Assembly: GCF_002257585.1 (NCBI RefSeq)
Contig: NZ_CP022743.1
Span: 4,216,001 to 4,280,000, forward strand
DNA length: 64,000 nucleotides
Direction: 5' to 3'
Origin: Mucilaginibacter xinganensis
Lineage (GTDB): Bacteria; Bacteroidota; Bacteroidia; Sphingobacteriales; Sphingobacteriaceae
Shown: one piece after another, positions 19,441-28,745 of the stretch
How the letters are laid out: every line of letters starts with the position of its first letter
Position numbering within the stretch: the stretch's first letter is position 1
The notes under the pieces: generated by a model
Seen by the model: the letters and a program-made list of their open reading frames with translations, nothing else
Told to the model about the DNA's origin: nothing
Databases searched by the model: none
Position numbers and translations under genes: made by a program

Positions 19441-21222
19441 GTGATAAAAAAACTACTATTCATGGCCTGTCTTTGTTACTTCGCGCTTACCGGCTGTAAA
19501 AAAGACGCTTCCCAGGGGCCGCTGCAGGGCAAGGATGACGCTGCATTTGATATTTATGAAAACTCCTTTTTAGAAGGTTTTTGGAAACTTAACCCCGACT
19601 GGGCCACTTCTATTGGCTATCATAAATACGACAGCCTGCTGTTTGTTCCCGATGATAAAAACAGGGAGAAGATGATCACATTTGCCAAAGTACAGATAGA
19701 TTCCCTGAGCAGGTTTGAGGTAAACACCTTGTCGGACGCGAACCGAATGGATTACCACATCATGCAAAACCAGATGGAGGAAATTGAATGGAACCTGCAA
19801 CAGTTAAAGGCCTATCAGTGGGACCCGTCGCAATACAATGTTATTGGCACATTTGCCACCATCCTGAACGAGCATTATGCGCCGCTCAATAAGCGGTTAC
19901 GCAGTTTTTATCAAAAAATGATCAATATCCCGGCTTATTATAAGGCTGCCGAAAAACAAATAAGAAACCCTGTTGCCGAACTCACCAGCTTGGCTGCCGA
20001 TCAGCACCTGGGCGGCGTTGGCGTATTTGAAAAAGACTTTGCCGATTCTTTAAAAAAATCATCCGTACCACAGGCGGAGCAAAAATTAATGCTCGACCGT
20101 GCCCGCCTCTCGGCCGACGCTATTAAAGCTTATGCGGCCTGGCTAAAAGATTTGAAGAATGATAAACCACGCAGCTTCAGGTTGGGGAAAGACCTGTACG
20201 ACGCCAAATTCAAATACCAGATCCAGTCGGAATCAACCGCACAGCAGATTTTTAATGCAGCGGTAGAGCGCAAGAAATACCTGCACCGCGAAATGACGAA
20301 GATCAGCAAAAAGCTATGGCCTAAATATTTTGGCACCAAAGCCATGCCTGCCGACTCCTTAACACTTATTGCACAGGTAATTGATACGCTGTCGTCAAAA
20401 CATGCTGAACAGGGCGAATTCCAGTCTGCTATTGAAAAGCAGATCCCGAAACTTACTGCCTTTGTAAAAGCAAAGGACCTTTTAACGTTAGACCCTTCAA
20501 AACCACTGGTTGTTCGTAAAGAGCCTGGCTATATGGCGGGGGTAGCGGGCGCATCCATGAGTTCGCCCGGGCCATACGATAAAGAAGGAAACTCTTATTT
20601 TAATGTAGGCAGCCTGGCCGCATGGCCGGCAGACAAGGCCGAAAGCTACCTGCGCGAATACAATAACTATACCCTGCAGATCCTGTGTATTCACGAAGCT
20701 ATTCCGGGCCATTATGTACAGCTGATATATGCCAATAAAACACCGAGCTTAATTAAGTCGATATTTGGTAATGGGGCCATGGTGGAGGGCTGGGCCGTGT
20801 ACAGCGAGGAGATGATGCTGGACGCGGGCTTTGGCGGCGATGACCCCGAGATGCGGCTAATGTGGTATAAATTTCACCTGCGCTCAGTGTGTAACACTAT
20901 TTTAGACTACAGCGTTCACGCCCTGAGCATGACAAGGCCCGATGCCTTAAAACTGCTAACCCGCGAAGCATTTCAGCAACAGGCCGAAGCCGAAGGCAAA
21001 TGGAAAAGGGTAAGCGTGAGCAGCGTACAATTGGACAGCTATTTTACAGGCTATAAAGAAATAATGGACCTGCGGGAAGCCTACAAAAAGAAACTTGGGG
21101 ATAAGTATAAATTAAAAGAGTTTAATGAAAAGTTTCTGAGTTTTGGCAACGCCCCGGTACGATACATTAAAGAGTCAATGCTGGCAAAGGGCCCTGTTGT
21201 TGGCAACATCAGCGGAAAGTAA
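19441..21222 (+). CDS. DUF885 lipoprotein, putative metallopeptidase
   Basis: 593 residues from a GTG start, chosen because it opens directly on a lipoprotein signal (MIKKLLFMACLCYFALTGC-KKD). The DUF885 fold carries a zinc-site-like HEAIPGHYVQ (HExxxGH) and the downstream EGWAVYSEEMM, which fits M32/M3-like helical metallopeptidases. Periplasmic or outer-membrane location is inferred from the lipobox. A paralogue of similar length lies at 57.9 kb but has a cleavable signal instead. Specificity unknown. Confidence 0.88.
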   Translation: MIKKLLFMACLCYFALTGCKKDASQGPLQGKDDAAFDIYENSFLEGFWKLNPDWATSIGYHKYDSLLFVPDDKNREKMITFAKVQIDSLSRFEVNTLSDANRMDYHIMQNQMEEIEWNLQQLKAYQWDPSQYNVIGTFATILNEHYAPLNKRLRSFYQKMINIPAYYKAAEKQIRNPVAELTSLAADQHLGGVGVFEKDFADSLKKSSVPQAEQKLMLDRARLSADAIKAYAAWLKDLKNDKPRSFRLGKDLYDAKFKYQIQSESTAQQIFNAAVERKKYLHREMTKISKKLWPKYFGTKAMPADSLTLIAQVIDTLSSKHAEQGEFQSAIEKQIPKLTAFVKAKDLLTLDPSKPLVVRKEPGYMAGVAGASMSSPGPYDKEGNSYFNVGSLAAWPADKAESYLREYNNYTLQILCIHEAIPGHYVQLIYANKTPSLIKSIFGNGAMVEGWAVYSEEMMLDAGFGGDDPEMRLMWYKFHLRSVCNTILDYSVHALSMTRPDALKLLTREAFQQQAEAEGKWKRVSVSSVQLDSYFTGYKEIMDLREAYKKKLGDKYKLKEFNEKFLSFGNAPVRYIKESMLAKGPVVGNISGK

Positions 21223-21384
21223 CCAGCCACCAAATATCTGAAGCAGCAGGTTGTTAATAAGCAGCTTGCTGCTTACTGGTATAGGTATTGCAATAATAAT
21301 ATCCTATAAAGCAATAATTAAAATGCCGGCAACCTATTTAATTTTTGATAAATAATTAATTTATAGTTATATTGCAGCATAAAT

Positions 21385-21420
21385 GAACTTATTTGTAACT
21401 TTAACATTACAAATAAGTTC
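21385..21420. repeat. perfect 14-bp inverted repeat
   Basis: GAACTTATTTGTAA and its exact reverse complement, separated by 8 bp (CTTTAACA). Either a regulator binding site or an RNA hairpin; no T-tract follows. Confidence 0.7.
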
Positions 21421-21651
21421 AACAATCAACAATGGCACGATTTTATTTTCAAATAAAATGGGTATAATTTTCCCCATAACGAGAAATAAAATACCCAAAA
21501 TTCGCATTATTCCCATCTGCTATTTTCGCTAAAAGCAATAAACATCGCTCACAATTGCGCCATGGCACTTTTATGTTTACAGGTATGATTTTTGCCGCTA
21601 TTTATGCGTAAATTATTATCACTATCTGTTCACTCTCAATAGCATAATATC

Positions 21652-21753
21652 ATGAGCACATTAGCCATTATCGGGATAGCCATACAAGCGGTACCGGTGT
21701 TCTTCATTATCAGAACAAGCATCAACATGATAAGGGAAAGAAGACTGCATTAA
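21652..21753 (+). CDS. 33-residue hydrophobic small protein or leader peptide
   Basis: ATG to TAA, 33 residues: MSTLAIIGIAIQAVPVFFII then a basic end (NMIRERRLH). It has eight isoleucines and reads as one membrane segment with a positive tail. It is followed after about 40 nt by a strong intrinsic terminator, so it may be transcribed as its own short RNA. The layout resembles the ilv-type leader at 33.7 kb, but the next gene starts 166 bp after the hairpin and encodes nothing biosynthetic, so a free-standing small membrane protein is at least as likely. Confidence 0.45.
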   Translation: MSTLAIIGIAIQAVPVFFIIRTSINMIRERRLH

Positions 21754-21795
21754 CAGTCCATTATTCTTTATTTTTATTGGTAAAATACCATATTT

Positions 21796-21827
21796 AAAAC
21801 TCCTGCCATCCGGCCGGAGTTTTTTTG
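21796..21827 (+). terminator. intrinsic terminator after the 33-residue ORF
   Basis: Stem AAAACTCC/GGAGTTTT with an internal GCC/GGC extension, followed by a run of T. Strong intrinsic terminator. Confidence 0.8.
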
Positions 21828-21893
21828 TGTTTTTTTTGAAACCCTGTTTCATTCCTGCCGTATAAGTGGCAGAGTGAAAATTAATGATAATTG

Positions 21894-21930
21894 AGAATAG
21901 CCGGGGATGAGAGCCTGGCTATTCTTATTT
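21894..21930 (+). terminator. second hairpin upstream of the DUF6263 gene
   Basis: Perfect 9-bp stem AGAATAGCC/GGCTATTCT with a 14-nt loop, followed by TATTTT. Terminator-like but with a weak T-tract. Confidence 0.5.
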
Positions 21931-21966
21931 TAAACCTCCTTCCCCCTCTTTTTCACGCAGCTTAAC

Positions 21967-21974
21967 TATATTAG
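21967..21974 (+). promoter_or_regulatory. candidate -7 box for the DUF6263 gene
   Basis: TATATTAG, seven of eight matches to the Bacteroidota -7 consensus TAnnTTTG, 18 bp before the ATG at 21993. The same word precedes dapA. Confidence 0.4.
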
Positions 21975-21992
21975 CCAAATCAAAATTAACTC

Positions 21993-22913
21993 ATGAAGTA
22001 TTTTACCTACACCCTGTTTTGCTGCATTGCGGCACAGCTTTGTTTTGCGCAAAAATTTAAACCCGCATTAAACCTTACCAAAGGCAGCACCTACTATCTT
22101 ACCACCACAGCCGGCTCGGCAGTTAAACAAACAATAAGCGGCCAGCAAAACGCCATAAACTTAACCTTCACGTTCAAAATGGCATTTAAGGTAACCGGCA
22201 TTGCCGATTCTGTTTATAGCATGGAAGTAAGTTACCAGTCGCTGGGTATGAAAATGGATATGGCTGGCAACAGCGTCGACATGGATTCAAAAAAGAGCGA
22301 TCCGCAGGATATCCCCTCCACCATTATTGCCGCAATGATGAACAAGTCGTTTAACCTGGAGATGACTAAAACCGGCAGGATCAGGTCTGTTCAAAATATT
22401 GATAAAATGGTATCTGCTGCAATGGAAAGCTTTCCGCAGATTGATGCAGCCAAAAAAGAACAGGTTAAAGCCCAATTTATGCAGTCGTTCGGGCCAAATG
22501 CCTTTAAGGGAAGCATAGAAATGGGCACTGCCATTTTTCCGGACAGACCCGTTGCCAAAGATGATAAATGGACCATAAAAACCAGCCTGGAAAGCCCCGC
22601 AAAAGCGGAGGTTGCTATTACTTATACCCTTGCAGATGTAGTTGGGGGGATGTATGTTATCCACGGCGACGGCACCATTACCACCGATAAAAATGCAGGT
22701 TCTGTAAAGATTAACAGCATGCCCATCAAATACAACCTGAACGGAACCATTATTTCGGATATACGGGTGGATAAAGCCACCGGCTGGATCAGCGAAGTAA
22801 AAATGAAACAGGCCATGATGGGCGATATGCAGATTCTTGATAACCCACAGGTGCCGGGTGGAATGACCATCCCGATGACCTTTAATACCGATGTAAACAC
22901 TGCCGGTAAGTAA
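21993..22913 (+). CDS. DUF6263 family secreted protein
   Basis: 306 residues. Signal peptide MKYFTYTLFCCIAAQLCFAQ, cleaved near residue 20. The body is beta-rich with the pattern LNLTKGSTYYLTTTAGSAVK near the N-terminus and KMKQAMMGDM near the end, typical of DUF6263, a family of exported Bacteroidota proteins of unknown role. Apparently monocistronic: a promoter-like box precedes it and a strong terminator follows. Confidence 0.8.
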   Translation: MKYFTYTLFCCIAAQLCFAQKFKPALNLTKGSTYYLTTTAGSAVKQTISGQQNAINLTFTFKMAFKVTGIADSVYSMEVSYQSLGMKMDMAGNSVDMDSKKSDPQDIPSTIIAAMMNKSFNLEMTKTGRIRSVQNIDKMVSAAMESFPQIDAAKKEQVKAQFMQSFGPNAFKGSIEMGTAIFPDRPVAKDDKWTIKTSLESPAKAEVAITYTLADVVGGMYVIHGDGTITTDKNAGSVKINSMPIKYNLNGTIISDIRVDKATGWISEVKMKQAMMGDMQILDNPQVPGGMTIPMTFNTDVNTAGK

Positions 22914-22926
22914 CTTATAACGAGAA

Positions 22927-22967
22927 AAAAAGCAGCCCGAACCTTAAAAGTCCGGGCTGCTTTTTTT
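22927..22967. terminator. bidirectional intrinsic terminator
   Basis: Stem AGCAGCCCG/CGGGCTGCT flanked by an A-run and a T-run, between two convergent genes. Works in either orientation. Confidence 0.85.
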
Positions 22968-22991
22968 CTCCCGTTTATTATCGGGAGCCTC

Positions 22992-23297
22992 TTATCTCCA
23001 ATAACCGCCTACCCATACATAACCCCGGTGGTGATGCCTCCAGCGGCCGGGCACCCAAACGGCACGCGGGCGTGGCGGCTCTGCCCAGTATCCTTGATGA
23101 TATACATAGGTTCCGCCGGCAGGTGCCCATTCTTCTGATACCCAAACGTGGCGCGGCGAAGGCCGCAGCGGGCGAACCACAACTGCCGTACGCGGACGAC
23201 CCAGGCGCGCCCTTACAATAATCTGCGCGCTACTGCTTGCAGCTGCAAATAAGGTGATGGCGGATGCCAGCATTAATATTTTTCCGTACTTTTTCAT
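22992..23297 (-). CDS. YXWGXW-repeat envelope protein
   Basis: 101 residues. Signal peptide with cleavage after ASSSAQ (about 25). The mature part is Trp/Tyr/Arg/Pro-rich with repeated units HVWVSEEWAPAGG, YVYHQGYWAEPP, RAVWVPGRWRHHH and YVWVGGYWR, the pattern of the YXWGXW/WXXGXW repeat family. Likely periplasmic or surface exposed; function unknown. Confidence 0.85.
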   Translation of the reverse strand: MKKYGKILMLASAITLFAAASSSAQIIVRARLGRPRTAVVVRPLRPSPRHVWVSEEWAPAGGTYVYHQGYWAEPPRPRAVWVPGRWRHHHRGYVWVGGYWR

Positions 23298-23430
23298 AGT
23301 AGAATATATTTTGTTTTTTCATTATGACGATACAGAACAGCGAGGGTTTAAAAACCTTTAAAAATTCAGTTATGCTATTTTCAAATCATCGCATCTTCAA
23401 ATTTTCAAATTAAAACTTATCTTCGCTTAT

Positions 23431-25452
23431 ATGTCACCGGCCGAAGCAAAAACCCGAATAGCATCTCTTTCATCAGAATTAAAACAGCACAATTACAATT
23501 ATTATGTGCTGGCAATGCCTACTATTGCCGATTTTGATTTTGATAAAAAACTGGAAGAACTGAACGCACTGGAAAAGGAGTTTCCTGAATTTCTTGACCC
23601 CGATTCACCTACCCAAAAGGTAGGCGGCGATATTACCAAAGAATTTGAAACCGTTAGGCACCGGTGGCCAATGCTGTCATTAGGCAACACGTATAATGAG
23701 CAGGAACTGCTTGATTTTGACCAGCGGATCCGCAAGGCCATAGGTGATAATTTTGAGTATGTGTGCGAATTAAAGTTCGACGGCCTGTCCATGAGCCTTA
23801 CTTACGAAAACGGCAGCCTGGTTAGGGCCGTTACCCGCGGCGACGGCATCCAGGGCGATGATGTAACTACCAACGTCCGCACCATCAACACCGTTCCCAA
23901 ACGACTCAAACATAGCGGGTATCCCGACCAGTTCGAGATCAGGGGCGAGGTATTTATGCACCTGAAAGCTTTTGAACGCTTAAATAACGAGCGGCTTGAA
24001 AACGGCGAATTGCAGTATGCCAACCCGCGCAACTTTGCATCTGGCACTATAAAAATGCAGGATTCGGCCGAGGTGGCGCGCCGTCCGCTGGATTGCTTCA
24101 TGTATTTCCTGTACACCGAAAAACTTTTGTTTAAAACCCATTGGGAAAGCCTGCAGGCCGTAAAAAGCTGGGGCTTTCATACCAACGAAAACAGCAGGCT
24201 TTGCGGAACCATTGAAGACGTTTTTAAATTCATTACCTATTGGGACAAAAACCGCTTTGGTTTAAGCTACGATATTGACGGCATAGTAATAAAGGTAAAC
24301 AGTTACGCCCAACAACAGGAGCTTGGCTTTACAGCCAAATCCCCGCGGTGGGCCATTGCATACAAATACAAGGCCGAGCAGGTGCAGACCGAGCTGCTGG
24401 CGGTAACCTACCAGGTTGGCCGTACCGGCGCGGTTACGCCCGTTGCCAATTTAAAACCGGTACAGCTTGCCGGCACTACCGTTAAGCGCGCCACCCTGCA
24501 CAATGCCGATGAAATTGAAAAACGCCTTAAACTGCATGAGCATGATTGGGTGTTCGTAGAAAAAGGCGGCGAGATCATCCCCAAGATCATCAGCGTAAAC
24601 CTTGACAAGCGCGACCCGTCGGCAAAGCCGATCCGTTACATTGCCCATTGCCCGGTTTGCGGCACGGCGCTCATCCGCAAAGAAGGCGAAGCGGCCTCCT
24701 ACTGCCCTAACGAAGAAGGCTGCCAGCCGCAGATAGTTGGAAAAATGCAGCATTTCATCAGCCGCAAAGCCATGAATATTGACGGACTGGGCGACGAAAC
24801 CATTGAAACCCTGTATCAAAATAAATTCATCAGCCATATCAGTGATATTTACGGCCTTAACGCACACAGTGAAGAACTGAAAAAGATGGGGCGCTTTGGC
24901 GAAAAGTCCATTAACAACATGCTGGAGGGCATTGAAAAATCAAAGACAATGCCTTTTGAAAAAGTATTGTTCGGCCTCGGCATCCGATATGTTGGCGAAA
25001 CCGTAGCCAGGAAGCTTGCCGCCCACTTTAAAAATATCGACAACCTTGCTGCGGCATCCTTCGATGAGTTGATCACAGCCGAAGAAATTGGTGAACGTAT
25101 TGCCCTGAGCATTCTTGAATATTTTAGCGATGAGGGCCATAAAGCCGAAATTCAAAAGCTAAAAGATTATGGCCTGCAGTTTATTACCGTTGAAAAAGAA
25201 GTAAACCTGGCGAGTGAAAAACTGAGCGGCATGTCTTTCATCATCTCCGGTGTTTTTGAAAAGTATTCGCGCGATGAGCTTAAAGACATTATAGAACAAA
25301 ACGGCGGAAAAATATTGAGCAGCATCTCGGCTAAACTCAATTACCTGGTAGCAGGCGATAACATGGGCCCGGCTAAGTTAGAGAAAGCCCAAAAGCTAAA
25401 CATTCCTATCATCAGCGATGCGGAGTTGTTTAAAATGATTGAGATAATTTAA
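23431..25452 (+). CDS. ligA: NAD-dependent DNA ligase LigA
   Basis: 673 residues, full family length. It seals nicks in replication and repair, using NAD to form the enzyme-AMP intermediate on K115 (ELKFDGLS). Domain order is as expected: Ia (YYVLAMPTIADFDFD), adenylation, OB fold, a four-Cys zinc finger (CPVCG near 407 and CPNEEGC), helix-hairpin-helix repeats and a C-terminal BRCT (about 595-673, LSGMSFIISGVFEKYSRDEL). All key residues seem intact. Single gene; a TATCTTCG box lies just upstream. Confidence 0.98.
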   Translation: MSPAEAKTRIASLSSELKQHNYNYYVLAMPTIADFDFDKKLEELNALEKEFPEFLDPDSPTQKVGGDITKEFETVRHRWPMLSLGNTYNEQELLDFDQRIRKAIGDNFEYVCELKFDGLSMSLTYENGSLVRAVTRGDGIQGDDVTTNVRTINTVPKRLKHSGYPDQFEIRGEVFMHLKAFERLNNERLENGELQYANPRNFASGTIKMQDSAEVARRPLDCFMYFLYTEKLLFKTHWESLQAVKSWGFHTNENSRLCGTIEDVFKFITYWDKNRFGLSYDIDGIVIKVNSYAQQQELGFTAKSPRWAIAYKYKAEQVQTELLAVTYQVGRTGAVTPVANLKPVQLAGTTVKRATLHNADEIEKRLKLHEHDWVFVEKGGEIIPKIISVNLDKRDPSAKPIRYIAHCPVCGTALIRKEGEAASYCPNEEGCQPQIVGKMQHFISRKAMNIDGLGDETIETLYQNKFISHISDIYGLNAHSEELKKMGRFGEKSINNMLEGIEKSKTMPFEKVLFGLGIRYVGETVARKLAAHFKNIDNLAAASFDELITAEEIGERIALSILEYFSDEGHKAEIQKLKDYGLQFITVEKEVNLASEKLSGMSFIISGVFEKYSRDELKDIIEQNGGKILSSISAKLNYLVAGDNMGPAKLEKAQKLNIPIISDAELFKMIEII

Positions 25453-25504
25453 ACTTAATCTATATATCTGACCAACCTGCCTGTTGTACTAAATTAAGCC
25501 CCGC

Positions 25505-26800
25505 CTACTTCACTTTGAAATGAACAGTATAGGATTTAAGCGGATACCCCGTTTTAGATTTAAATCCGTTTCCGTTAATTACGAAATCGTATGTTTTACC
25601 TGGTTGTAAGTTAAGCTTCAGCTTGAACGACTTGCGATCATCCGAAAATCCCGCTATTCCAGAAATGGGAAAGTGGTCTTTCCCGCCTTCACCAAAAGCG
25701 ATGGAATAACCTTTATCCATTGGTTCCGAAAAATTCAGGGTTAGCTCCGTCAGCGTTGGCAAAACATCTTCCATCAAGTTCACATTGGGGTACAGGCTAA
25801 CAACCTCGGGCTGTAAGCTTTCAAACTGCTTCAAAAGCTCCTGCTTATCAATCGGCTCCGTGTAATATCCCGACTGCCTGAGAAAGTCGGCTATCTGCTG
25901 CTCATTGGTATAATCCAGCTCTATAATTTTTTTAATTGCCTGCTTCTTATCATGTTGACTTTGATAGTAAGCCTGGCAAATCACATATCCCATAAAGTAG
26001 CCCAGGTCTGCATGAGCGCTACTGGAACCGTTGTATAACCAATTGCCGGTGGCCGTACTAAACATTTCGATGCGGAATTTTTCCTTCAGCTCCTTTTCGT
26101 GTGCACGGCCATAAAGCATATAAGCACTATTGTTTTTCCTTTGAGTAACCAATTCGGCAATAAAATCTGCGGCACCCTCTGTTATAGTTTGAGCCAGTAA
26201 CAAATTACCTTCACCGGGCTTTTGCTGCGTATGAACATATTCGTGAACATTTAGGGCAACAAGATTTGAACTTTCCTGGTTTTTAAAAACATTTTTCAAC
26301 CAATCGTTTAACTCCGAAGCATCGGTATTTTTATCTGCTGTGGCTATTTCTGTACCTACCAAAACCATATCGTTAGTCGTAGTACCGCCTGAACGCAGGC
26401 CGCCCACAGTAAAATACATTTTAGCGGGCTTCATTTCGGGATATAACTTCTTAAAATTTTGGATGCTTTTATTGATAGCAGGTACCTGGCCTTTAACCAG
26501 CAGCGTGTTGCTTCTTATGCTTTTCCAGAATGCAGGATATTTATGAATAAGCGCCACCCATAATTTAGCATTGTAATCGCGCGCCTTCATAAAAGCCTTC
26601 AGGCCTTCAGTACCTTTATCAACATAAAGCTTTTGAATAAAGTTTAATTGCTTTGCGGTGTCGCTGGTGGTGGCTACACTGTCAAAGGCTATCCAAAACC
26701 GGTCTATGTCAGCAGTGTAAACAGTGGTAAAACTGCGCTGCTGTGCATTAACGAACAAAGGGAAACAAAAAGCGAATGCGATAAAGTATATGTATTTCAT
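25505..26800 (-). CDS. putative secreted Zn-protease with C-terminal Ig-like domain
   Basis: 431 residues. Signal peptide ends at FVNAQ (about 20). A gluzincin-like site is present: HEYVH (186-190) and, 17 residues on, TEGAADF with E208 as a possible third ligand; this is the DUF2268-type arrangement. The last 100 residues (LTELTLNFSEPMDKGYSI and KLNLQPGKTYDFVINGNGF) form a Big_5/SbsA-like Ig domain. Probably exported and membrane or surface associated. Convergent with ligA. Substrate unknown. Confidence 0.8.
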   Translation of the reverse strand: MKYIYFIAFAFCFPLFVNAQQRSFTTVYTADIDRFWIAFDSVATTSDTAKQLNFIQKLYVDKGTEGLKAFMKARDYNAKLWVALIHKYPAFWKSIRSNTLLVKGQVPAINKSIQNFKKLYPEMKPAKMYFTVGGLRSGGTTTNDMVLVGTEIATADKNTDASELNDWLKNVFKNQESSNLVALNVHEYVHTQQKPGEGNLLLAQTITEGAADFIAELVTQRKNNSAYMLYGRAHEKELKEKFRIEMFSTATGNWLYNGSSSAHADLGYFMGYVICQAYYQSQHDKKQAIKKIIELDYTNEQQIADFLRQSGYYTEPIDKQELLKQFESLQPEVVSLYPNVNLMEDVLPTLTELTLNFSEPMDKGYSIAFGEGGKDHFPISGIAGFSDDRKSFKLKLNLQPGKTYDFVINGNGFKSKTGYPLKSYTVHFKVK

Positions 26801-26917
26801 ATCTGGTTATTAGACGCCTCTTCATGCAATTATGTTGCACCCTATCGGTAATTTGCTATAAGTAAAATACCGGGGATCATTCCTCAGGTACTTTACTTAT
26901 CATAAGCTATTGAATAA

Positions 26918-27655
26918 TTACCACGGACTAATCCCTGTTTCGGGCGCATTATCATCGCTGTAGAATTGACCTGTCGGCCCGTCCTGGCCTAAAACGGCAG
27001 CCTTTACCACTCTTGCAGCGGCATCAGGCACAGTTCCCGGGCCGGTATGGTGATTAAAATCTGTAGCGGTAAACCCCGGATCAACGGCATTCACTTTAAA
27101 GCTGGTATCGCGCAATTCATAAGCCAATGAAATGGTATAGGCATTAAGCGCAGCTTTTGATGCAATATACACGGCAGGCTTAATTTTATAATATTTCCAG
27201 TTGGTGTCGTTATGTAATGTCAGCGAACCCAGGCCCGAAGTAACGTTAATGATCCTTGGCTCCGGCGACATCCGCAGCAGGTCAATAAACGCATGTGTTA
27301 CGGATACGACGCCAAAAAAATTAGTTTCAAACACCTGCTTAAATTCGGTCACCGGTGTTTCTAAGGGCGGCTGCGGGAAACTCCCCGCAATCCCTGCGTT
27401 ATTGATCAGCACATCCAGCGCCTGAATTTTATGGCCAAGTATTTCGCGGGCTGCTTTTATCGATTCAACATTATCCACATCTATCGCTATGGCTTCTGCG
27501 TGGTCCAAACCGTCGGCCTTTAAACGGCTAACGGCTTCCTCTCCTTTCGCCAGGTTGCGGCAACCCAGGTAAACGTAATAGCCTTGTTGTAATAATTGCC
27601 TGGCTGTTTCAAAGCCAATGCTTTTGTTTGCTCCTGTTATCAGTACTGTTTTCAT
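26918..27655 (-). CDS. short-chain dehydrogenase/reductase
   Basis: 245 residues with a classical Rossmann SDR fold: cofactor motif TGANKSIGFETA (7-18), NNAGIAG, catalytic serine in INVTSGLGS and the YIASKAAL tyrosine/lysine pair. The arginine after the first strand region (GCRNLAKGEEA) favours NADPH. It lies 66 bp after the AraC-type regulator gene on the same strand, so the regulator may control it. Substrate not predictable. Confidence 0.92.
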   Translation of the reverse strand: MKTVLITGANKSIGFETARQLLQQGYYVYLGCRNLAKGEEAVSRLKADGLDHAEAIAIDVDNVESIKAAREILGHKIQALDVLINNAGIAGSFPQPPLETPVTEFKQVFETNFFGVVSVTHAFIDLLRMSPEPRIINVTSGLGSLTLHNDTNWKYYKIKPAVYIASKAALNAYTISLAYELRDTSFKVNAVDPGFTATDFNHHTGPGTVPDAAARVVKAAVLGQDGPTGQFYSDDNAPETGISPW

Positions 27656-27721
27656 AAATATTTATTTTACGGTACAAAGGTACTCCGCAAACTTTTGCTG
27701 GCTGAAACACATCCAATGGTA

Positions 27722-28609
27722 TTAATGGTACATTTTACGGATGTTGGCGCGATATTCAGCAGGGGTTAGGCCCGTTTCGCGCTTAAAAAAGCGGTTAAAG
27801 TACGAGGCATCCGAAAATCCGAGATCAAAGGCGATCTCTTTTAAAGAATTAGCCGTATGAAACAGCAGCCTACGTGCCTCCAGTACCTGCCTGTCATGAA
27901 TATGCTTAATGGCCGGCTTACCGCTTTGTATTTTTACCACTTCGCTCAAATGCCCCGGCGAAATATTCAGCAATGCAGCATAGTCACCAACTTCACGTAA
28001 TTCGCGGAAACAGGCATTGATCCGCTCCTGGAAACCCGTCAGCAGCAACTTATCCGCAGAAGGTTCGCTGTCTTTATACTGTTCTGTATAAAGCCGGCTT
28101 AAATAGGTGAGCAGCACCGTGAGGTGTGCGGTAAGCATGCGCTGCTGCCATTCACTTGGGCGCCTGTACTCCGCGCTGATCTTTGCCAGCAGGTCCTCTA
28201 CAAAATCTATATCGGGCGGCGTAAGCAGCAGTTCATGAATGTTTTGGGGATTTTGGATCAGCGGCAGTTTGCTTAATGCCGCATTTTCCTGCAACGAGAG
28301 AAATTCATTTGTAAAGGCGATGCCGGTACTCCAGAGCCGTTCAAATTCCTCTTTTACAATAATATTATTGGGTCCGGTAAAGTAAATCGTATTTTCCTTC
28401 AGGGCGTAAGGTTTCATGTCTATCCACTGGCGGCGGCCGGTTTGCCGCATAAAAACTACCAGGTAGTGATCTTTCCGGTGCGGTATCAAAAGGTCGGAGT
28501 GGTTGGGTAAGCTACCTTCAAAATTATACACCCTAAAGTATTTGTTCCCGGTTTCATCCGGCTCCAAAGGGTAAACGGGCACTTGCTGATTATAACTAAC
28601 TACAGGCAT
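27722..28609 (-). CDS. AraC-family transcriptional regulator
   Basis: 295 residues. The N-terminal half is a cupin-like sensing domain (about 20-130); the C-terminal 100 residues are the double helix-turn-helix with LKEIAFDLGFSDASYFNRFF and KRETGLTPAEYR, the AraC signature. It is directly upstream of an SDR gene on the same strand and divergent from an alpha/beta hydrolase gene; these two enzymes are the obvious candidates for its regulon. Confidence 0.93.
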   Translation of the reverse strand: MPVVSYNQQVPVYPLEPDETGNKYFRVYNFEGSLPNHSDLLIPHRKDHYLVVFMRQTGRRQWIDMKPYALKENTIYFTGPNNIIVKEEFERLWSTGIAFTNEFLSLQENAALSKLPLIQNPQNIHELLLTPPDIDFVEDLLAKISAEYRRPSEWQQRMLTAHLTVLLTYLSRLYTEQYKDSEPSADKLLLTGFQERINACFRELREVGDYAALLNISPGHLSEVVKIQSGKPAIKHIHDRQVLEARRLLFHTANSLKEIAFDLGFSDASYFNRFFKRETGLTPAEYRANIRKMYH

Positions 28610-28682
28610 TCACTAAAATATGTTTTTTACCAATATGCAATTAACCGGATCAATTGAAAACCGGGTGTCAAAATTAAAGTAG

Positions 28683-28716
28683 TTTAATTTTTTAATTTTC
28701 AGTTGGGGTATCTTTG
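28683..28716 (+). promoter_or_regulatory. promoter for the alpha/beta hydrolase
   Basis: A perfect Bacteroidota -7 box TATCTTTG (28709-28716) with a TTTA -33-like element at 28683-28686, spacing 22 bp, about 30 bp before the ATG at 28746. Confidence 0.6.
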
Positions 28717-28745
28717 CGGCACAAATATAATCTATCGTTAACTAT

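Larger units (their letters stand above)
21223..21992. other. gene-poor region with inverted repeats, a short ORF and hairpins
   Basis: 770 bp between two plus-strand genes. It holds a perfect 14-bp inverted repeat (21385-21420), a 9-bp inverted repeat with a 2-nt spacer (21440-21459), a 33-codon ORF (21652-21753) and two terminator-like hairpins (21796-21827, 21894-21930), plus a weaker hairpin near 21856-21873. A 49-codon frame from 21384 is open but AT-rich and unconvincing. Confidence 0.5.

Noticed and set aside
21384..21533. 49-codon ORF starting at 21384
   Set aside because: AT-rich, overlaps the inverted repeats, no recognisable features and composition as expected by chance.
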